Below are positions 62,175-64,000 of a stretch of DNA of 64,000 nt, piece after piece; within the stretch, counting starts at the first letter, position 1; every line of letters starts with the position of its first letter. Location: positions 186,001 to 250,000 of the forward strand of contig NZ_BLXZ01000003.1 in NCBI RefSeq assembly GCF_014193675.1, written 5' to 3'. The notes under the pieces are model-generated. The model made no database searches and was not told the origin of the DNA. It was given only the letters and a program-made list of their open reading frames with translations. The stretch comes from Geomonas limicola. GTDB taxonomy: Bacteria; Desulfobacterota; Desulfuromonadia; Geobacterales; Geobacteraceae. A program made the position numbers and the translations under genes.

Positions 62175-62660
62175 ATGAACGTTTTCGACTGTGCCATAAA
62201 GATAGAAGAGGAAGCCAGGCAGTACTACGAAACCATCGGCTCACAGAGCCGCGATCCCGAGATGAAGCACCTGTTCTCCATGTTGGCAGCATCCGAGGAG
62301 GAGTTCCGCGACCAGCTTATGAAAATGAAAGCAGCCCTGCCGCCGGAACAGGCCAAGGCCGACGGGATGGACGGTGCGGTCTGCTCGTTCCGCCCGCTGC
62401 TCACCGAGCGCGAGTTGCTGGAGGTCGTGAAAGACGACCATGACCTGTACCAGCTCTCCATGCGCGAGGCGGAGGAAGAGATCAAATTCTACGAGGAACT
62501 CGCCGCCAAGACCAAAGATCCTGCCACGCGTAACTGTCTCACGATGCTCGCCGAGGAGGAGCGCCGACACCTGCAGGTGGTGGAAAACATCTATGAGTTT
62601 GTCGAAGCCCCCAAGACCTTCCTCGCCTGGGGTGAGTTCAGCAACCTGAAAGATCTCTGA
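62175..62660 (+). CDS. Ferritin-like (rubrerythrin-type) protein
   Basis: 161 aa, two helical halves. Glu-rich first helix 'AIKIEEEARQYYETI' and second half 'AEEEIKFYEELAAKTKDPATRNCLTMLAEEERRHLQVVENIYEFV' give the Glu ... Glu-x-x-His pattern of a di-iron site. In the first half the expected His after 'ASEEE' is missing (EEEFRDQL), so the site may be atypical. There is no rubredoxin tail. Likely iron storage or peroxide handling. AAAAGGAG precedes ATG; terminator follows. Confidence 0.82.
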   Translation: MNVFDCAIKIEEEARQYYETIGSQSRDPEMKHLFSMLAASEEEFRDQLMKMKAALPPEQAKADGMDGAVCSFRPLLTERELLEVVKDDHDLYQLSMREAEEEIKFYEELAAKTKDPATRNCLTMLAEEERRHLQVVENIYEFVEAPKTFLAWGEFSNLKDL

Positions 62661-62676
62661 GAGGGAATTTCAGGCA

Positions 62677-62709
62677 TGAAAAAAGCCCGCGCTGCGGGCT
62701 TTTTTTTTA
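62677..62709 (+). terminator. Rho-independent terminator
   Basis: AAAAGCCCGC-GCT-GCGGGCTTTTTTTTT after the ferritin-like gene. Confidence 0.92.
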
Positions 62710-62863
62710 GGGCAAGGTTTGAAAAGATTGAACGAGGCGTCACAGATAAATGGGAACCGACTATAGATCTGAAGCTTACGACCTTGATCCAGTGTCCGGC
62801 GTCTTACTTATAAAACAACCCACATGAGCCTCATCCCATTCATCCCATTTATCCCTGTTGGTT

Positions 62864-63151
62864 TCATTCCAGCATCCCGTCCATCCCTGTCTCGGTCCGT
62901 GCCGCATCGTCGGCGCTGTCGGGATCGCATTCCGGGCGCAGGTATCTTTCCAGTTCGTCGAAGAGGCGATCGGTAGTCAGCTTGAGCGCCGCTACCTGGT
63001 CCAGCGACGCCGGCCCTCCCTGCGTCGCCGAGAGGTGCAGACGGTCCACCATCCCCTTCATTTCGCGAAGCATGTTGTAGGTGTTCCTCAGCATGAGGTA
63101 CGAGCTTTCGCTCAACTCCTCCACCCGTTCGATACGCAGCGTCGCTGTCAT
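62864..63151 (-). CDS. Hypothetical helical protein, 95 aa
   Basis: ATG 63151 is chosen from several in-frame starts because GGGGAGGGG lies before it and the sequence becomes protein-like there. Helical throughout ('RVEELSESSYLMLRNTYNMLREMKGMVDRLHL', 'DQVAALKLTTDRLFDELERYL'), with an acidic tail. No known family. It lies 22 bases after a ferredoxin gene on the same strand and may share its transcript. Confidence 0.6.
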   Translation of the reverse strand: MTATLRIERVEELSESSYLMLRNTYNMLREMKGMVDRLHLSATQGGPASLDQVAALKLTTDRLFDELERYLRPECDPDSADDAARTETGMDGMLE

Positions 63152-63173
63152 GTTCCCCTCCCCTGCTCTCGGG

Positions 63174-63362
63174 CTAGCGCCAGTGGATGCAGTTAACCGG
63201 GCAGCTGTCGATCGCCTCCTGGACGCTTGCCTCGTCAGCCCCTTCCTGGTCGTACGCCTCGGACACACCTGCGTCGTTGAGGCGGAACACTCCGGGAACC
63301 AGGCTTTCGCACAGCCCGCACCCTATGCAGACATCCTGATCGACATATACTTCGCGTGCCAT
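63174..63362 (-). CDS. Single-cluster [4Fe-4S] ferredoxin
   Basis: 62 aa. Cys12-x2-Cys15-x2-Cys18 (CIGCGLC) and Cys54-Pro (SCPVNC) bind one [4Fe-4S] cluster; an extra Cys58 follows. 'VYVDQDVCIGCGLCESLVPGVFRL' is characteristic of Thermotoga/Desulfovibrio-type one-cluster ferredoxins. It carries electrons in the cytoplasm. ATG 63362 follows AGGAGGAG. Confidence 0.93.
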   Translation of the reverse strand: MAREVYVDQDVCIGCGLCESLVPGVFRLNDAGVSEAYDQEGADEASVQEAIDSCPVNCIHWR

Positions 63363-63597
63363 AACTCCTCCTGTTGCTGATGTCATTTAAAATGTGCACT
63401 GCTGACGCCGCCTGTCGTTGAGCAGGCGCCGCCGGGCCAGAAACTGGACCGGCAGGCTGCTGGCTTGTCCTGAGGGGCGGAGCCGGCGACGCTCAATAGC
63501 ATACCGTAGCAAAGGGAAAAGTCGACAATACTCCTAAGGGAGCCGGGAAAGAGGCGAGCGACGAAGAAGGGGGCGGGACCGATGGGTGGATCCAAGG

Positions 63598-63894
63598 TTA
63601 CCGGGGGGTGAAGGTCATGCAGTCGGGATGTGACTCATGTTTGCCGATGGTAACGCTGGGGGCGGTGCATTCGAGGGAACTGTTGAGCTTGCAGGATTCT
63701 ACCTTGCAGGCGCCGATGCCACCCTGGACATCGACGATCCCTGCCTGCTGGTTGGTGTGCACATAGGTATCGCAGCTCGGGCAGGGGTCGCTGGGGCCGC
63801 CCACGGTGATCGCCAGCGTGTGGCAGGCGTTGTGTTTGTTGTACGCGCAGTCCGTTACCTCGCACGAGGTGATTCTTACCATCTGTTTCTCCAT
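63598..63894 (-). CDS. DUF1540 protein
   Basis: 98 aa with two DUF1540-type cysteine modules: 'SCEVTDCAYNKHNACHTLAITVGG' with 'DPCPSCDTYV' (about 10-45), and 'ACKVESCKLNSSLECTAPSVTIGKHESHPDCMTF' (about 62-95). Each looks like a small zinc- or metal-binding unit. Function is unknown. GAGAATG context and a CAAAGGAGA ribosome-binding site precede ATG 63894. Stands alone at the window's end. Confidence 0.85.
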   Translation of the reverse strand: MEKQMVRITSCEVTDCAYNKHNACHTLAITVGGPSDPCPSCDTYVHTNQQAGIVDVQGGIGACKVESCKLNSSLECTAPSVTIGKHESHPDCMTFTPR

Positions 63895-64000
63895 AGCATT
63901 CTCCTTTGCCCTGCCCCCTTCTCGCTTAGGATTTTTTAACAGTTCCTAACCGATAGTCAAGCAGGTAAGAGAAACGGATGGTGCAGCACCCCCTAGCCGG

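Overview
The window reads as chromosome of a Geobacter-like member of the Desulfuromonadota (inference). Supporting signs are GC-rich host genes, several PAS histidine kinases and chemoreceptors, hemerythrins, a C_GCAxxG_C_C protein, an aminofutalosine-type deaminase (menaquinone by the futalosine route) and a cobalamin-dependent class II ribonucleotide reductase. There are no rRNA genes and no CRISPR array. About 60 protein genes, one tmRNA and four tRNAs can be supported.

Layout. 0-4 kb: a double-domain KaiC-like ATPase overlapping a PAS histidine kinase with a degenerate receiver domain, then an ABM-domain membrane protein. 4-7 kb: small hypothetical genes, a 21-bp tandem repeat of about 13 units and two paralogous small proteins. 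7-17 kb: a giant multi-PAS kinase, rbgA, a lipoprotein, an RhtA-like exporter, a Tat-exported redox protein, a quinone-reductase-like flavoprotein and a futalosine-pathway deaminase. 17-29.4 kb: smpB and ssrA (tmRNA), followed by two adjacent integrated segments bounded by three copies of the ssrA 3' end. The first carries a tyrosine integrase, a Rep_trans/RstA-like initiator, an HNH-like protein, a zinc-ribbon membrane protein, a serine resolvase and an unrecognised two-gene unit (EEP-fold nuclease plus a 156-aa partner). The second carries a SIR2/P-loop/TPR protein of anti-phage type and a decayed IS110 transposase cut off at the last att-like copy. This 11-kb stretch is visibly more A+T-rich than its surroundings.

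29.6-47.7 kb: core metabolism, mostly on the minus strand: panB-panC-panD, an MCP, a phosphofructokinase with mixed ATP/PPi signature residues, a thioredoxin-fold peroxiredoxin, then a plus-strand DUF1858/Fe-S/hemerythrin operon with FNR/HcpR-like sites. The long minus-strand run is deaminase-nrdR-ribD-ribE-ribBA-ribH-nusB-hom, with tex facing away from it. 47.8-64 kb: a zinc-ribbon protein with a terminator in its leader, a PAP2 phosphatase, DUF2325/DUF3793, an MCP, a 1-kb gene-poor stretch, a bacteriohemerythrin, a Gly/Thr/Ser repeat protein, four tRNAs, rdgB-rph, a GGDEF/beta-helix pair, nrdJ with paired NrdR-like boxes, a ferritin-like protein, a ferredoxin and a DUF1540 protein.

Strongest leads for something undescribed: (i) the EEP nuclease plus partner pair at the right end of the first ssrA element; (ii) the compact SIR2/NTPase/TPR protein in the second; (iii) an int start site buried in a hairpin formed where the element joins ssrA; (iv) a family of inverted-repeat-bounded intergenic elements with telomere-like GGGATTA heptads that fill three spacers of the pfk/rib/nrdR region and in one case supply the stop codon of ribD; (v) the 21-bp tandem array. 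All functions are read from sequence motifs and known families; nothing here was searched against a database.
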